Shown in pieces: positions 1-8,260 of a stretch of 64,000 bases of DNA (positions are counted from its first letter, which is position 1; each line of letters starts with the position of its first letter). The notes under the pieces are model-generated. The model did no database searches. It had not been told where the DNA came from and was given only the letters and a program-made list of their open reading frames with translations. Both the position numbers and the translations under genes were made by a program. Origin of the DNA: Mucilaginibacter sp. OK098 (GTDB taxonomy: Bacteria; Bacteroidota; Bacteroidia; Sphingobacteriales; Sphingobacteriaceae); NCBI RefSeq assembly GCF_900142915.1, contig NZ_FRCM01000002.1:1-64000 (forward strand). The letters run 5' to 3'.

Positions 1-94
1 TGAACTATGAACCATCAACCATGAACTCCCCCTATTGCTTCTCCCACATGCCACTTTCCGGCTATGAACTATGAACCATCAACCATGAACTCCC

Positions 95-1051
95 CTACTG
101 CTGTTGCTGGATCTCCATATACCGCTGGTAGCTATTCTTTTGCGCTGAAGTAACATGGGTTACCGCGGGGTTTTCGCTGACATGCCTGTCGGCATTGTTT
201 AAAACATTTTCATCATCAACAGATACGGCAACTTCAAGCGTATGGTTTGACGAGCCTTTGTAAACGCCCTTAACCGGCGAACAATCCGTAAAGTTACGGC
301 CAACAGCCAGGCGCACATGCGTTTCATTAGCAATGCAGTTATTGGTAGGGTCAATCCCCAGCCAGCCAAAATCGGGAATATAGGCTTCGGCCCAGGCGTG
401 GGTTGCACCTTCTCCGCGCATATTGTTACGGCTGGTGCAAATGTAACCGCTAACATACCGGGCGGGGATGTTTACCATGCGCAGCATCTCCATCAGGATG
501 TGGGCAAAATCCTGGCAAACACCGGCTTTTAGCTTCCAGATCTCATCCAGGCGGGTCTCAACAGTGGTAACCCCTTTTATGTAAGTAAAATTATCATACA
601 CATACTGGCAAAAGCGCTGGGCAACATGGTAGGGGGTATCGTCCTTTAAGCGTTCTTCGTCAACAATTACTTTAAGCTCACCTATGCCTTCAAAATATTC
701 CTGCTTCAAAAAATCAATATAAGGCACCACAAATTGTAATCGTTTTAGATCTTGCCACTGCTGTGCGGGAAAAATATCGCTCACCGGCAAAGCGCGGTGT
801 TTGGTACTTACCCATATTTTTGAGTTGATGGTAAGCACGGTATGCGGTTCGGAGTAGGTAAAGCTGCCCACTTCGTTACCGTAATAATCAGTATGCGTAT
901 CAACCTGCGGATTCCCGGTTATGGTAAGCTCCTGCTTTATCACATCCTGGAACTCATCTTTTATAGGGAACAGGATGATCTGGTTGGCGCTATCCCGCGC
1001 CGGCCCCTCGTATATGTACCGGGTTATATGTTGAATTTCAAATTCTGGCAT
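95..1051 (-). CDS. transglutaminase-like cysteine peptidase family protein
   Basis: A 318-residue transglutaminase-superfamily protein. The triad is visible: Cys in GVCQDFAH (about residue 180), His in THAWAEAY (about 218) and Asp in GIDPTNN (about 233), in the usual order and spacing. The N-terminal ~150 residues form the beta-rich bacterial transglutaminase N-domain that normally precedes this core. There is no signal peptide, so it is probably cytosolic. It is the last gene of a minus-strand set with an alpha-E protein and a circularly permuted ATP-grasp protein. In such clusters the transglutaminase-like member is thought to act as a peptidase or amidase on the product of the ligase; that role is inference. 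ATG start. Confidence 0.9.
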   Translation of the reverse strand: MPEFEIQHITRYIYEGPARDSANQIILFPIKDEFQDVIKQELTITGNPQVDTHTDYYGNEVGSFTYSEPHTVLTINSKIWVSTKHRALPVSDIFPAQQWQDLKRLQFVVPYIDFLKQEYFEGIGELKVIVDEERLKDDTPYHVAQRFCQYVYDNFTYIKGVTTVETRLDEIWKLKAGVCQDFAHILMEMLRMVNIPARYVSGYICTSRNNMRGEGATHAWAEAYIPDFGWLGIDPTNNCIANETHVRLAVGRNFTDCSPVKGVYKGSSNHTLEVAVSVDDENVLNNADRHVSENPAVTHVTSAQKNSYQRYMEIQQQQ

Positions 1052-1191
1052 GAGGTTTTAATTAGTGAATTACTGAATGAGTGATTTAGTGAGTTGTGAA
1101 TTTTGATCTGCCAATTCACTCATCTTTAATCTAAATATTTTAACTTTCTTCTTCCGGACTTTCGGACTTTCCCGACTTTCGGACTCCAACT

Positions 1192-2127
1192 CTACGAGTT
1201 GGCAAAATAATGTTCATTCAAAGCGTTCCCTATTCCGTAAAGGTCCTTCCTTATCTGGGTTAGGTACTGGTGCAGGCCATCCTGCTCAATACTTTTAACC
1301 GAGCTGTATTTTATCTTGCTTTGCAACCGGCCGATCTGGAAGGAAAGCTCCCTGAAATCGTCCATATTGCTATTGTTCTTCAGCCTGTCGAAATACCGCT
1401 GGATGTTATTTACCGAGTAGATAACCGAGCGGGGGAAATCGTTATTAAGCACCACCTGCTCCAGGATATTGCCCGCTTCAAAACCCTCGCGGTAGGTTTT
1501 TAAATAAAGCTCGTATCCGCCTATTGATTGCAGCAGGTGTTTCCAATAGCTGGTATCGGTAAGCAGGTCGGGGTTATCGCTAACTGAGCCAAACTTAATA
1601 TCCAAAATATCCACGCTCTGGATCGCTCTTTCCAGGTACTTGCCAATGTTCATAAAACTGCGGCCCTCGCCGCGTTCCATGGTAATCTCGGCTGTGCCAT
1701 AATAAAGCATTACCTGTTTTATCAGCACATCAAGCACTCCAATAGGGTCTTCGCGCTGCAATGACTTCTCTATTTTCGGATCTTTTACCGTATGATAATA
1801 CTCGTTAAGGCATTGCCACAGATCTTTCGGGATATGTTCCTGCACCCCCCTTGCGTTCTCGCGCGAAATGGTGATGATATTAATAATAGAGTTCGGGTTT
1901 TCCTTCCCCGTAACCATATATTTTAATACGGCGCGACTGTTATTATCCAGCCGCTCGGTCTCCTCCTCGCCTGATCCGGCGAAGATCCTGATCACCGGCG
2001 CCCACGTAAACTCCTGGATGGTATCCTGGCTCGATGCATAATTGATCTTGAGCATCCGCAGCATCCCATCGCTGCGCTCAATATACCTGCTTAACCAATA
2101 AAAACTTGCTGCTACCCTGCTTAACAT
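1192..2127 (-). CDS. alpha-E domain-containing protein (DUF403)
   Basis: A 311-residue, almost entirely helical protein beginning MLSRVAASFYWLSRYIERSD, the typical start of the alpha-E family. The WLSRYIERSD segment and the later GRSFMNIGKYLERA segment (ExAE/YLERA type) are the family's signature helices. It has no signal peptide or membrane segment. Alpha-E proteins nearly always lie next to circularly permuted ATP-grasp and transglutaminase-like genes, as here. Their biochemical role is not established; they are presumed to assist a peptide-forming ATP-grasp enzyme. The gaps to its neighbours (199 and 140 bases) are filled with dispersed repeats, so co-transcription is likely but not certain. 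Confidence 0.88.
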   Translation of the reverse strand: MLSRVAASFYWLSRYIERSDGMLRMLKINYASSQDTIQEFTWAPVIRIFAGSGEEETERLDNNSRAVLKYMVTGKENPNSIINIITISRENARGVQEHIPKDLWQCLNEYYHTVKDPKIEKSLQREDPIGVLDVLIKQVMLYYGTAEITMERGEGRSFMNIGKYLERAIQSVDILDIKFGSVSDNPDLLTDTSYWKHLLQSIGGYELYLKTYREGFEAGNILEQVVLNNDFPRSVIYSVNNIQRYFDRLKNNSNMDDFRELSFQIGRLQSKIKYSSVKSIEQDGLHQYLTQIRKDLYGIGNALNEHYFANS

Positions 2128-2326
2128 ATTTTGTGTATTTCGGAATTCGGATGTTCGATTTCGGATTTATTTTTGATTTTGGATTTGGCTTGATTTCGAA
2201 ATTCGGATATCTGATTTTTGTTTTTGGTTAATTTTGGTTCCTTTATTATCATTCGATGTTCAATCATTTTTTCTACACTATCTAATTCTAAAATTCCGAA
2301 ATCGAAATTCCGAAATCCGAAATTCC

Positions 2327-3775
2327 TCACGCCAGCACCCACGTATCCTTGCTCCCGCCGCCCTGCGAGCTGTTCACCACCAGCGAGCCTTCTTTTAGGG
2401 CCACCCGCGTCAATCCGCCCGGCACTATCTCAATGCCATCCGGGCCATACAGCGCATATGGCCTCAGGTCTATCCGCCGGGGTTGTAATTCACCCTGCAT
2501 ATAACATGGTGCTGACGACAGGCTGATTGTTGGCTGCCCAATAAAGTTCCTTGGATCTTTCATTACCTCCAGCTTATACTCCTCAATTTCCTGTTCGCTT
2601 GCCGCATGGCCCATCAGCATGCCATAACCGCCGCTGCCATTCGTTTTTTTAATCACCATTTTATTGATGTTCTCAAATACATGGGCGCGTTCATCAGGGT
2701 TACCTAATTGGTGCGTTGGTACGTTTTTAAGGATCGGCTCCTCATTTAAATAATATCGGATCATATCCGGCACATAAACATACACCGCTTTATCATCAGC
2801 CACACCGGTGCCTATTGCATTCACTATGGCAACATTTCCCTTACGGTAAGCCCCCATGATCCCGGCAACACCCAGCATGCTTGAGGGATTAAACACCAGC
2901 GGATCGAGGTATTCATCATCCACCCGGCGATAGATCACATCCACCTGTTGCAGGCCCGTAGTAGTTTTCATAAACACCTTATGGTTGTTCACCACCAGAT
3001 CGCGCCCTTCTACCAGCTCAACCCCCATCAGGCGGGCCAGTGTAGTGTGCTCAAAATAAGCCGAGTTATAGATCCCCGGACTCAACAATACGATAGTAGG
3101 ATTCGGGATCTGCCTTGGCGAAAGCGCCAGCAGGTTTTTGTACAATATGGTTGGATACTCCGTAACGCTCCGCACCCCGCATTGCGGCAGCAGATCAGGG
3201 AATAACCGTTTGGTGATCTCACGATTCTCCAGCATATAGCTCACGCCGCTTGGCGTACGCAGGTTATCTTCCAGCACATAAAAAGTGCCGTCATAATCTC
3301 TTATAATATCAATCCCGCTGATGTGTACATAAATATCATACGGCACCTGCAGCTGGTACATCTCCCGTAAAAAATGCGGACAGGAGTAAATAATATCAAT
3401 CGGCACAATGCCGTCTTTAATAATGAACTGGTTGTGATAAACATCTTTCAGGAACAGGTTAAGCGCGGTAAGCCGCTGCTTAATGCCCCGCTCAACCAGC
3501 GCCCATTCATCCGCAGTAATAATGCGGGGGATAATATCAAACGGGAAGATCTTCTCAATCCCCTCACCGCTGTTGTACACCGTAAAGGTAATGCCCTGGC
3601 TCATGAACAGCCTTTTGGCCAGCTCTTCCTTTTTGTTCAGGTCATCCGCAGACTCGCCCGAAATATATTCGATCACCTTGCGGTAATGATCGCGCACATT
3701 GGCGTCGGCGCCATACATTTCGTCCCAAACTCCGCTAATCGGACTGTATTTATCAAAATAACCAGATTCCTGCAT
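2327..3775 (-). CDS. circularly permuted ATP-grasp protein (DUF404/DUF407)
   Basis: About 482 residues. It matches the circularly permuted ATP-grasp type 2 family: an N-terminal SGVWDEMYG block, the RIITADEWALVERGIKQR block, VLEDNLRTPSGVSYML, a TNGSGGYGMLMG glycine-rich nucleotide-binding loop near residue 390, and RIDLRPYALYG near the C-terminus. Such enzymes are predicted to form amide bonds using ATP, probably on a small peptide or amino-acid substrate that is unknown. It is the first gene of the minus-strand trio with alpha-E and transglutaminase-like proteins. A GTG start at 3787 is also open, but the ATG at 3775 (MQESGYFDKY) fits the family start better and is used here. Confidence 0.88.
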   Translation of the reverse strand: MQESGYFDKYSPISGVWDEMYGADANVRDHYRKVIEYISGESADDLNKKEELAKRLFMSQGITFTVYNSGEGIEKIFPFDIIPRIITADEWALVERGIKQRLTALNLFLKDVYHNQFIIKDGIVPIDIIYSCPHFLREMYQLQVPYDIYVHISGIDIIRDYDGTFYVLEDNLRTPSGVSYMLENREITKRLFPDLLPQCGVRSVTEYPTILYKNLLALSPRQIPNPTIVLLSPGIYNSAYFEHTTLARLMGVELVEGRDLVVNNHKVFMKTTTGLQQVDVIYRRVDDEYLDPLVFNPSSMLGVAGIMGAYRKGNVAIVNAIGTGVADDKAVYVYVPDMIRYYLNEEPILKNVPTHQLGNPDERAHVFENINKMVIKKTNGSGGYGMLMGHAASEQEIEEYKLEVMKDPRNFIGQPTISLSSAPCYMQGELQPRRIDLRPYALYGPDGIEIVPGGLTRVALKEGSLVVNSSQGGGSKDTWVLA

Positions 3776-4196
3776 ATCTAAAAACACTAAAAACTATAAT
3801 ATAACAACAAGTTATTTTAAAAACCGTAATTTATGAAGTGTTTTTGTATAAAAACGAATTATTTAGCAATTATTTTAAGATATTTTTAATATAAATTGAT
3901 TTTTTATCTAAAAATGGCAATTTATTAAAGAGGTAAAAGGCGAAAAATTAAGGGTAAAAGGTATAATGTATCATTTTAACCAGTCCAAATATCCCCCAAC
4001 CGTCATGCCGAATTTATTTCGGCACCCCACAGGACATTTCCGCATGAATGGTGTACACTTAGCATGTGAGGTGCTGATCCGATCAGTTGGCGGACAGCAT
4101 GACGTACTTTTTCATCACTAGTCCCGCAAAATTTTAAATCCCCATGCAACCATTCCCCTCACCCCATCGTCTTGCTCATATAAAAACCATAAAAAC
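3776..4196. other. intergenic region between divergent genes
   Basis: A 421-base gap between the divergent ATP-grasp gene and the secreted-protein gene at 4197. The first ~170 bases are very AT-rich and probably hold the promoter of the minus-strand trio. The second half contains a ~104-base palindromic element at 4001-4104. No protein-like reading frame is seen. Confidence 0.6.
4001..4104. repeat. palindromic intergenic repeat with CGTCATGC ends
   Basis: The element begins CGTCATGC and ends GCATGACG, an 8-base perfect inverted terminus. Inner blocks also pair (GGCACCCCAC with GTGAGGTGCTG). A half-copy with the same end and the same GAAtttATTtCGGCA-type core lies at 57139-57170. It resembles the CGTCATGC-type REP or MITE-like elements common in Bacteroidota genomes. 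It has no coding content. Confidence 0.7.
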
Positions 4197-4751
4197 ATGA
4201 TCTACACACTTTCACAATTAAAACGCATAACAATTTTTGCAGCGCTCATAATCACAGCAGCATTCAGCGCACAGGCGCAAAAAGACACAAAAGTTATCGG
4301 CAACAAACCCCGGTCGGGTTCGGCAAACAGCAGCTACGATTTAGCTAAGGGGAACCAGGTAGGTATTAAAATGAATGCCGGCAGCAAGCCCGTTCAATTG
4401 TTAAAGTTCAACTTTGATGTGGAAAACGTAAGTAACGACACCCTGCAATTCAAGGTAAACGTTTACGAGTTTAACAATGTGGCGCCGGGTAAAAACCTGG
4501 CAACTAAAGAGATTTATGGCGCAGTCCCCAAAGGCAAAAACCGTGTAACCGTAGACCTTGAACCCTACAACATCATTGCAAAAAAAGACATCCTCGTAGC
4601 CATAGAATGGCTAAAATCCTACCACGGCGACAATCACTTCGCCATAGGCCTTTTCAACGGCGGCACCTACCACTACGACAACGGCGAATGGAAAAAAACA
4701 TCCGTTGCCGGCGTTGATTTTAACGTACTGGTAAGGAAGCTGAAATCATAA
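4197..4751 (+). CDS. secreted protein of unknown function
   Basis: 184 residues. A signal peptide is visible at the start (hydrophobic IFAALIITAAFSAQA, with cleavage likely after residue 27, AQA-Q). The mature part is predicted to be mostly beta-strand, with a repeated pattern of alternating hydrophobic residues (VKLLKFNFDVENVS, LQFKVNVYEFNNV, RVTVDLEPYNI). This suggests a jelly-roll or beta-sandwich fold such as a carbohydrate- or surface-binding domain, but no family is recognised. A strong terminator follows at 4833, so it is probably monocistronic. Confidence 0.8.
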   Translation: MIYTLSQLKRITIFAALIITAAFSAQAQKDTKVIGNKPRSGSANSSYDLAKGNQVGIKMNAGSKPVQLLKFNFDVENVSNDTLQFKVNVYEFNNVAPGKNLATKEIYGAVPKGKNRVTVDLEPYNIIAKKDILVAIEWLKSYHGDNHFAIGLFNGGTYHYDNGEWKKTSVAGVDFNVLVRKLKS

Positions 4752-4832
4752 GCATTTAGGTTTCCAACTACCATAAGGATTTTCTCAGTGATCAGCTTAT
4801 AGATAGTCAACTTTACAATAAACCCATCTATT

Positions 4833-4866
4833 AATGGCTAATATCTAAATATTAGCCATTTTTTAT
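4833..4866 (+). terminator. intrinsic terminator after the gene at 4197
   Basis: A perfect 12-base-pair stem (AATGGCTAATAT with ATATTAGCCATT) with a CTAA loop, followed by a T run. It lies 80 bases after the stop codon. Confidence 0.85.
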
Positions 4867-4952
4867 TTGAGATTCATAATTGCGACCGAGCTATTATTCT
4901 AATAATATTATTATATTAGCTATAATTAATTATCACCTAAACCCCACTAAAC

Positions 4953-5351
4953 ATGGAAAATAAAGACTTTATGCTCCGCTGGTATAACGAACTGTGGAAT
5001 CAGGGCGATGAAAGCATTATGGACCAAATGCTGCACCCACAAGTAAAAGTATATGGCCTTAGTCCTGAACCAACGGTTGGCATTGATGCATTTAAGCAAT
5101 TTTATAAAAATTTCAGAAATGAGCTTACAGACATTCATATTACTATTGATAAAAATATTGCCGAGAGCGACTATGTAGTTTCACTATGCACAGCTACAGC
5201 CAAACACAAGCAAAGTGGCAAGCGGGTAAGCTTCACAGGAACATCCATTGCTCAATTAGAAAATGGCAAGATCATATGTGGCTGGAATCATTTCGACTTT
5301 TTAACACTTAACCTGCAAATAGGTAAAATAACACCGGAGCAATTAAATTAG
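4953..5351 (+). CDS. SnoaL-like / NTF2-fold ester cyclase family protein
   Basis: A 132-residue protein of the SnoaL/NTF2-like superfamily. The pattern is typical: WYNELWNQGDESIMDQMLHPQVKVYGL near the start, FKQFYKNFRNELTDIHITID in the middle, then VVSLCTATAKHKQSGKRVSFTGTSIAQLENGKIICGWNHFDF as the sheet strands with the NGKI turn. Members bind small hydrophobic ligands and some are polyketide cyclases, but most bacterial copies have no known substrate. No signal peptide is present. It stands alone, bounded by a terminator upstream and a palindromic repeat downstream. Confidence 0.85.
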   Translation: MENKDFMLRWYNELWNQGDESIMDQMLHPQVKVYGLSPEPTVGIDAFKQFYKNFRNELTDIHITIDKNIAESDYVVSLCTATAKHKQSGKRVSFTGTSIAQLENGKIICGWNHFDFLTLNLQIGKITPEQLN

Positions 5352-5466
5352 CCGCCGTTGTTGGTGTTGTCACCAACAACCCGCGATGTTTGTGATATGA
5401 ACATAGTCCGCCAATGCATACACGCCACAGCCTCATCCTCTTGTTGGTGACAACACCAACAAGGGC
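5352..5466. repeat. composite palindromic repeat (X/Y family, inverted orientation)
   Basis: Two 10-base-pair hairpins bound the element: GTTGTTGGTG/CACCAACAAC at 5357-5380 and CTTGTTGGTG/CACCAACAAG at 5440-5463. Between them lies GTTTGTGATATGAAC, the reverse complement of the GTTCACATCACAAAC block repeated at 45115-45398. The GCCTCATCC block next to the second hairpin is also the reverse complement of the GGATGAGGC block there. This is therefore a full copy of the same family in opposite orientation. Confidence 0.75.
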
Positions 5467-5511
5467 ACGAATGAAATCGCGTTTAGGGCAGTTCCTTTTA
5501 CTCACCAAAAA

Positions 5512-5540
5512 TTGTAGCTTAGTATCTTAAAATAAGTTTA
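5512..5540 (+). promoter_or_regulatory. candidate promoter for the gene at 5617
   Basis: TTG at 5512, 18 bases, then TAAGTTTA at 5533 (5 of 6 match to TAnnTTTG). The spacing is one base short of the usual Bacteroidota range. Confidence 0.4.
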
Positions 5541-5616
5541 CGCTTATAAACAAGTGTAAATATCCGGAGGGTTTAAAAGAGCATGATCCGGGATTAATTA
5601 TTGCAGATAAATAGAA

Positions 5617-7038
5617 ATGCACAAGTTTAAAATTTTCTTAAAATCAGGTCTCCTGGCAATAACGCTGTTGATTTCTATCGAAACCTATGCGCAACAGCCA
5701 AAATTAAGAGTATTAGTACTTACCGATATTGAAGCTGACCCTGATGATTCGCAATCGATGATCCGGTTTCTTACTTACTGTAATCAGTGGGATGTTGAGG
5801 GCCTGGTGGCGGTTACCTCTATCCATCAAAAAACAAGAGTTGCGCCCGAAACCATCCATGATATATTAAATGCTTATAAAAAGGTTCAGCCTAATTTGCT
5901 GAAACACGAAAAAGGCTACCCAGCCTATGAATATTTAAACTCAAAGGTAAAAAAGGGCCTTCCTGTTTACGGCATGGAGGGCGTTGGTAAAGGATTTGAC
6001 TCGGAAGGCTCTGAATGGATAATTAAAGTATTAGAAAGACCCGACCCGAGGCCGCTATGGATCTGTGACTGGGGCGGAGCAAATTGTTTAGCACAGGCCC
6101 TTTGGAAAATCAGGCAGACTAAAACGGCTACCCAAACACAAGCCCTGGTTAAAAAGATCAGGGTTTATACTATTTCTGACCAGGATGATTCAGGCCCATG
6201 GATCCGGAAAAGCTTTCCCGACCTGTTTTTTGTTTGTAGTCCGGGTTATACTTACGGACAAGCTACCTGGCTGGGTATGTCATTCGGAATGCCGGGGTCG
6301 AACAAAGAAGTAGTAAGCAACGAATGGCTGGGAAAAAATATACAGCAAGGCCATGGCCCGCTGGGGGCGGCCTACCCGGATGTGGCTTACGGCATGGAGG
6401 GTGATTCGCCATCATTTTTATTCTTGATAACTAATGGATTAAATGATCCGGAACATCCAAACTATGGCGGCTGGGGAGGACGATATGAATTTTACACACC
6501 TGAATTGTCGCATGTGCCTGATCCTTTTGCGCGGCCAAACTGGCCGGTTACCCAACAGGAAACCCGCCCGCTTTGGACAAATGCCGAAGATTCTGTTTAC
6601 GTTGCAGCAGATAAAAAAGGCTATAAAAATATCCAGGCCACGATCTGGCGCTGGCGGGAGGAATTTCAGAATGATTTTGCAGCACGGATTACATGGACAA
6701 CCAAAAGTTACAAAGCCTGCAATCACCCACCTGTACCCGTTCTGGCTATTCCCGATCATTTTACGGTAAAATCTGGTCAGCAATTTCATTTAAGCGCAAA
6801 AGGTACTTACGACCCTGATGGCGACTCCATGAGTTACCGCTGGCTGCAATATCCTGAAGCAGGAACATATAAAGGCCTGGTAAGCTTTTCACCATATTCC
6901 AGTAACCTGTACGACCTGCCGGTTACAGCGCCTGTTGTTACTTCAGCGCAAACCATCCATTTTATTTTGAAAGTTACAGACAAAGGCACTCCTGCCTTAA
7001 CCAGGTATAAACGGGTTATAGTAACAGTTGAGCCTTGA
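5617..7038 (+). CDS. Sde182-type nucleoside-hydrolase-like secreted protein (DUF1593)
   Basis: 473 residues with a signal peptide (residues 1-25, cleavage near TYA-QQ). The N-terminal ~310 residues match the DUF1593 nucleoside-hydrolase-like domain: VLVLTDIEADPDDSQSMIR (the DxDPDD calcium-site pattern of nucleoside hydrolases), LWICDWGGANCLAQALW, IRVYTISDQDDSGPWIR and PNYGGWGGRYE. The C-terminal ~120 residues form a beta-sandwich with TYDPDGDSMSYRWLQY, like the cellulose-binding Sde182 C-terminal domain. The family occurs in polysaccharide-degrading bacteria; its substrate is not settled, but a role on plant-derived glycosides is plausible. The protein would be periplasmic or secreted. Palindromic repeats lie on both sides of the gene. 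Confidence 0.88.
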   Translation: MHKFKIFLKSGLLAITLLISIETYAQQPKLRVLVLTDIEADPDDSQSMIRFLTYCNQWDVEGLVAVTSIHQKTRVAPETIHDILNAYKKVQPNLLKHEKGYPAYEYLNSKVKKGLPVYGMEGVGKGFDSEGSEWIIKVLERPDPRPLWICDWGGANCLAQALWKIRQTKTATQTQALVKKIRVYTISDQDDSGPWIRKSFPDLFFVCSPGYTYGQATWLGMSFGMPGSNKEVVSNEWLGKNIQQGHGPLGAAYPDVAYGMEGDSPSFLFLITNGLNDPEHPNYGGWGGRYEFYTPELSHVPDPFARPNWPVTQQETRPLWTNAEDSVYVAADKKGYKNIQATIWRWREEFQNDFAARITWTTKSYKACNHPPVPVLAIPDHFTVKSGQQFHLSAKGTYDPDGDSMSYRWLQYPEAGTYKGLVSFSPYSSNLYDLPVTAPVVTSAQTIHFILKVTDKGTPALTRYKRVIVTVEP

Positions 7039-7057
7039 TCCGGGTATTTTAATAAAG

Positions 7058-7135
7058 CCAACAAGGGACGAACTGTTGTTGTGTGTTTGTTATTTTGCCC
7101 GCCGTTGTTGGTGTTGTCACCACCAACAAGGGTGC
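7058..7135. repeat. partial copy of the GTTGGTGTTGTCACCAAC palindrome family
   Basis: Contains a degenerate CCAACAAGGG block and the GTTGTTGGTG...CACCAACAAG hairpin (7105-7130), plus a GTTTGTTATTTTGCCCGCC stretch. It is related to the fuller copies at 5352-5466 and 45062-45398. Confidence 0.6.
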
Positions 7136-7257
7136 GAATGATTAACATTAAATTAACATACAAATAACCATGTGTTAATATCATAGTGTTACTTTTACAT
7201 ACTTCTCTAATATCGTTTAACCAGTTCATTAATTGTAACTCTTTAAAACTATTAACC

Positions 7258-7446
7258 ATGGAAACTAACGTAAAAATTGAAACCAAAAACAGGGAAATCT
7301 CCCAGATCAAAGCAAATTCAGAAGATGAGTATTGGTCAAAGAAATACGATGTTTCTACCGAGCAGCTTAAAGAAACAGGAGGCATTATCGGCATCTCTGA
7401 AAAAATCTTAAAGCTTACCACAAAAAACAAAAGCTTTAGCTTTTAA
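7258..7446 (+). CDS. small DUF3606-like protein
   Basis: 62 residues. EDEYWSKKYDVSTEQLKETGGIIG resembles the DUF3606 core (a helix, then YW..K..VS..QL..A....G), a family of very small bacterial proteins of unknown function. It is charged and has no membrane segment. An in-frame upstream start at 7186 is open, but the encoded leader is unlike the family and lies in AT-rich untranslated-looking sequence, so the ATG at 7258 is chosen. Confidence 0.7.
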   Translation: METNVKIETKNREISQIKANSEDEYWSKKYDVSTEQLKETGGIIGISEKILKLTTKNKSFSF

Positions 7447-7546
7447 GGCATTTCGAAGCTTTTACCAGGTAACTACTATTGCAAATTTCGACCTGCACGT
7501 TTATATTTAAACGGGTAAGCTTTTGCTTTGCTTTTTTTACTGTCTT

Positions 7547-7660
7547 GTCATTGCGAGCGATAGCGTGGCAACCGCGAACTTTACAGGGCGAATAGTAAGG
7601 TGTAGAACTTGTATTGCGGTTGTGTACAGCATGCGGTTGCCACGCTTCGCTCGCAATGAC
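7547..7660. repeat. GTCATTGCGAG inverted-repeat element, copy 1
   Basis: Starts GTCATTGCGAGCGATAGCG and ends with CTTCGCTCGCAATGAC. The arms extend inward (GCGTGGCAACCGC against GCGGTTGCCACGC). The middle shares the TACAGGGCGAATAG and GGTGTAGAACTTG blocks with the copy at 51064-51178. A third copy with a different middle lies at 63176-63321. Confidence 0.8.
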
Positions 7661-7846
7661 ATAGTTTATATTAATTTTCTTAAAGCTTTGTTAGCAGAAA
7701 AGATTTCTCAAATCATACTTACTAAGCCAACAACAAAACCATAAAAGCTGCTTTGTAAGCGAACAAGTTCCCGCGTTCATCCTTCGAGGATGACACCTTT
7801 CTCATCCGCACATCCGCACATCCTCCCCCCTCATCTCAAAAAAATA

Positions 7847-7877
7847 TTTGCATTTTCCAAAACTATTGGTAAGTTTG
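7847..7877 (+). promoter_or_regulatory. Bacteroidota-type promoter of the ArsR operon
   Basis: TTTG at 7847-7850, a 19-base spacer, then TAAGTTTG at 7870-7877: a full match to the TTG / TAnnTTTG consensus at the right spacing. It lies 54 bases before the ArsR start codon. Confidence 0.75.
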
Positions 7878-7904
7878 TACTAACGGTAAGCTAATACTTA
7901 CCAA
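7866..7904 (+). promoter_or_regulatory. candidate ArsR operator
   Basis: A perfect 9-base inverted repeat, TTGGTAAGT (7866-7874) and ACTTACCAA (7896-7904), with a third GGTAAG half-site between. The left arm overlaps the -7 box, so a bound repressor would block initiation. Autoregulation by the ArsR protein encoded just downstream is inferred. Confidence 0.6.
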
Positions 7905-7930
7905 ATAGTATATATCAAAACAAGAAAAGA

Positions 7931-8260
7931 ATGGGTCACGCAATCAGCAATTCCGAAAAAGCATTTAACGCACTGGGCGACCCAACCCGCAGGGCCATCT
8001 TCGAAAAACTGCGGACAAGTCCGCTGGCTGTGGTTGACATAGCCGAGGGCCTCCCCGTAAGCCGCCCTGCAGTTTCACAACACTTAAAAGTTTTACGCGA
8101 TGCCAAACTGATCAGCATCAACCAGCAGGGCACAAAAAATATTTACCAGGTGGATAGGGACGGCATTTTAGCCATGCGCAATTACCTGGATAAGTTTTGG
8201 GATGAGGCATTGGGCGCATTCAAATTATTAGCAGAACAAGAAGAAAAAAATCATGAATAG
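7931..8260 (+). CDS. ArsR-family winged-helix regulator
   Basis: 109 residues. It has the ArsR winged-helix pattern: FNALGDPTRRAIFEKLRTSPLAVVDIAEGLPVSRPAVSQHLKVLRDAKLISINQQGTKNIYQVD, with SRPAVSQHLKVL as the recognition helix and a wing at QQGTKNIY. No metal-binding cysteines (CxC) are present, so it is unlikely to be an arsenic sensor. It belongs to the subgroup that pairs with SRPBCC (AHSA1-like) proteins. It overlaps the next gene by 8 bases, indicating translational coupling. The promoter and operator at 7847-7904 suggest autorepression. Confidence 0.93.
   Translation: MGHAISNSEKAFNALGDPTRRAIFEKLRTSPLAVVDIAEGLPVSRPAVSQHLKVLRDAKLISINQQGTKNIYQVDRDGILAMRNYLDKFWDEALGAFKLLAEQEEKNHE

Larger units (their letters stand above)
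7447..7930. other. intergenic region holding a repeat and the ArsR promoter
   Basis: 484 bases. It contains a 114-base GTCATTGCGAG inverted-repeat element (7547-7660), a short CATCCGCACATC word repeat (7804-7826), and the promoter-operator of the ArsR operon. No gene is seen. Confidence 0.6.

Noticed and set aside
6834..7430. 198-codon minus-strand frame
   Set aside because: It covers the end of the DUF1593 gene, a palindromic repeat and the DUF3606-like gene on the other strand; the translation has no family resemblance.
7523..7744. 73-codon frame over the GTCATTGCGAG element
   Set aside because: Most of it is repeat sequence; no start context or homology.
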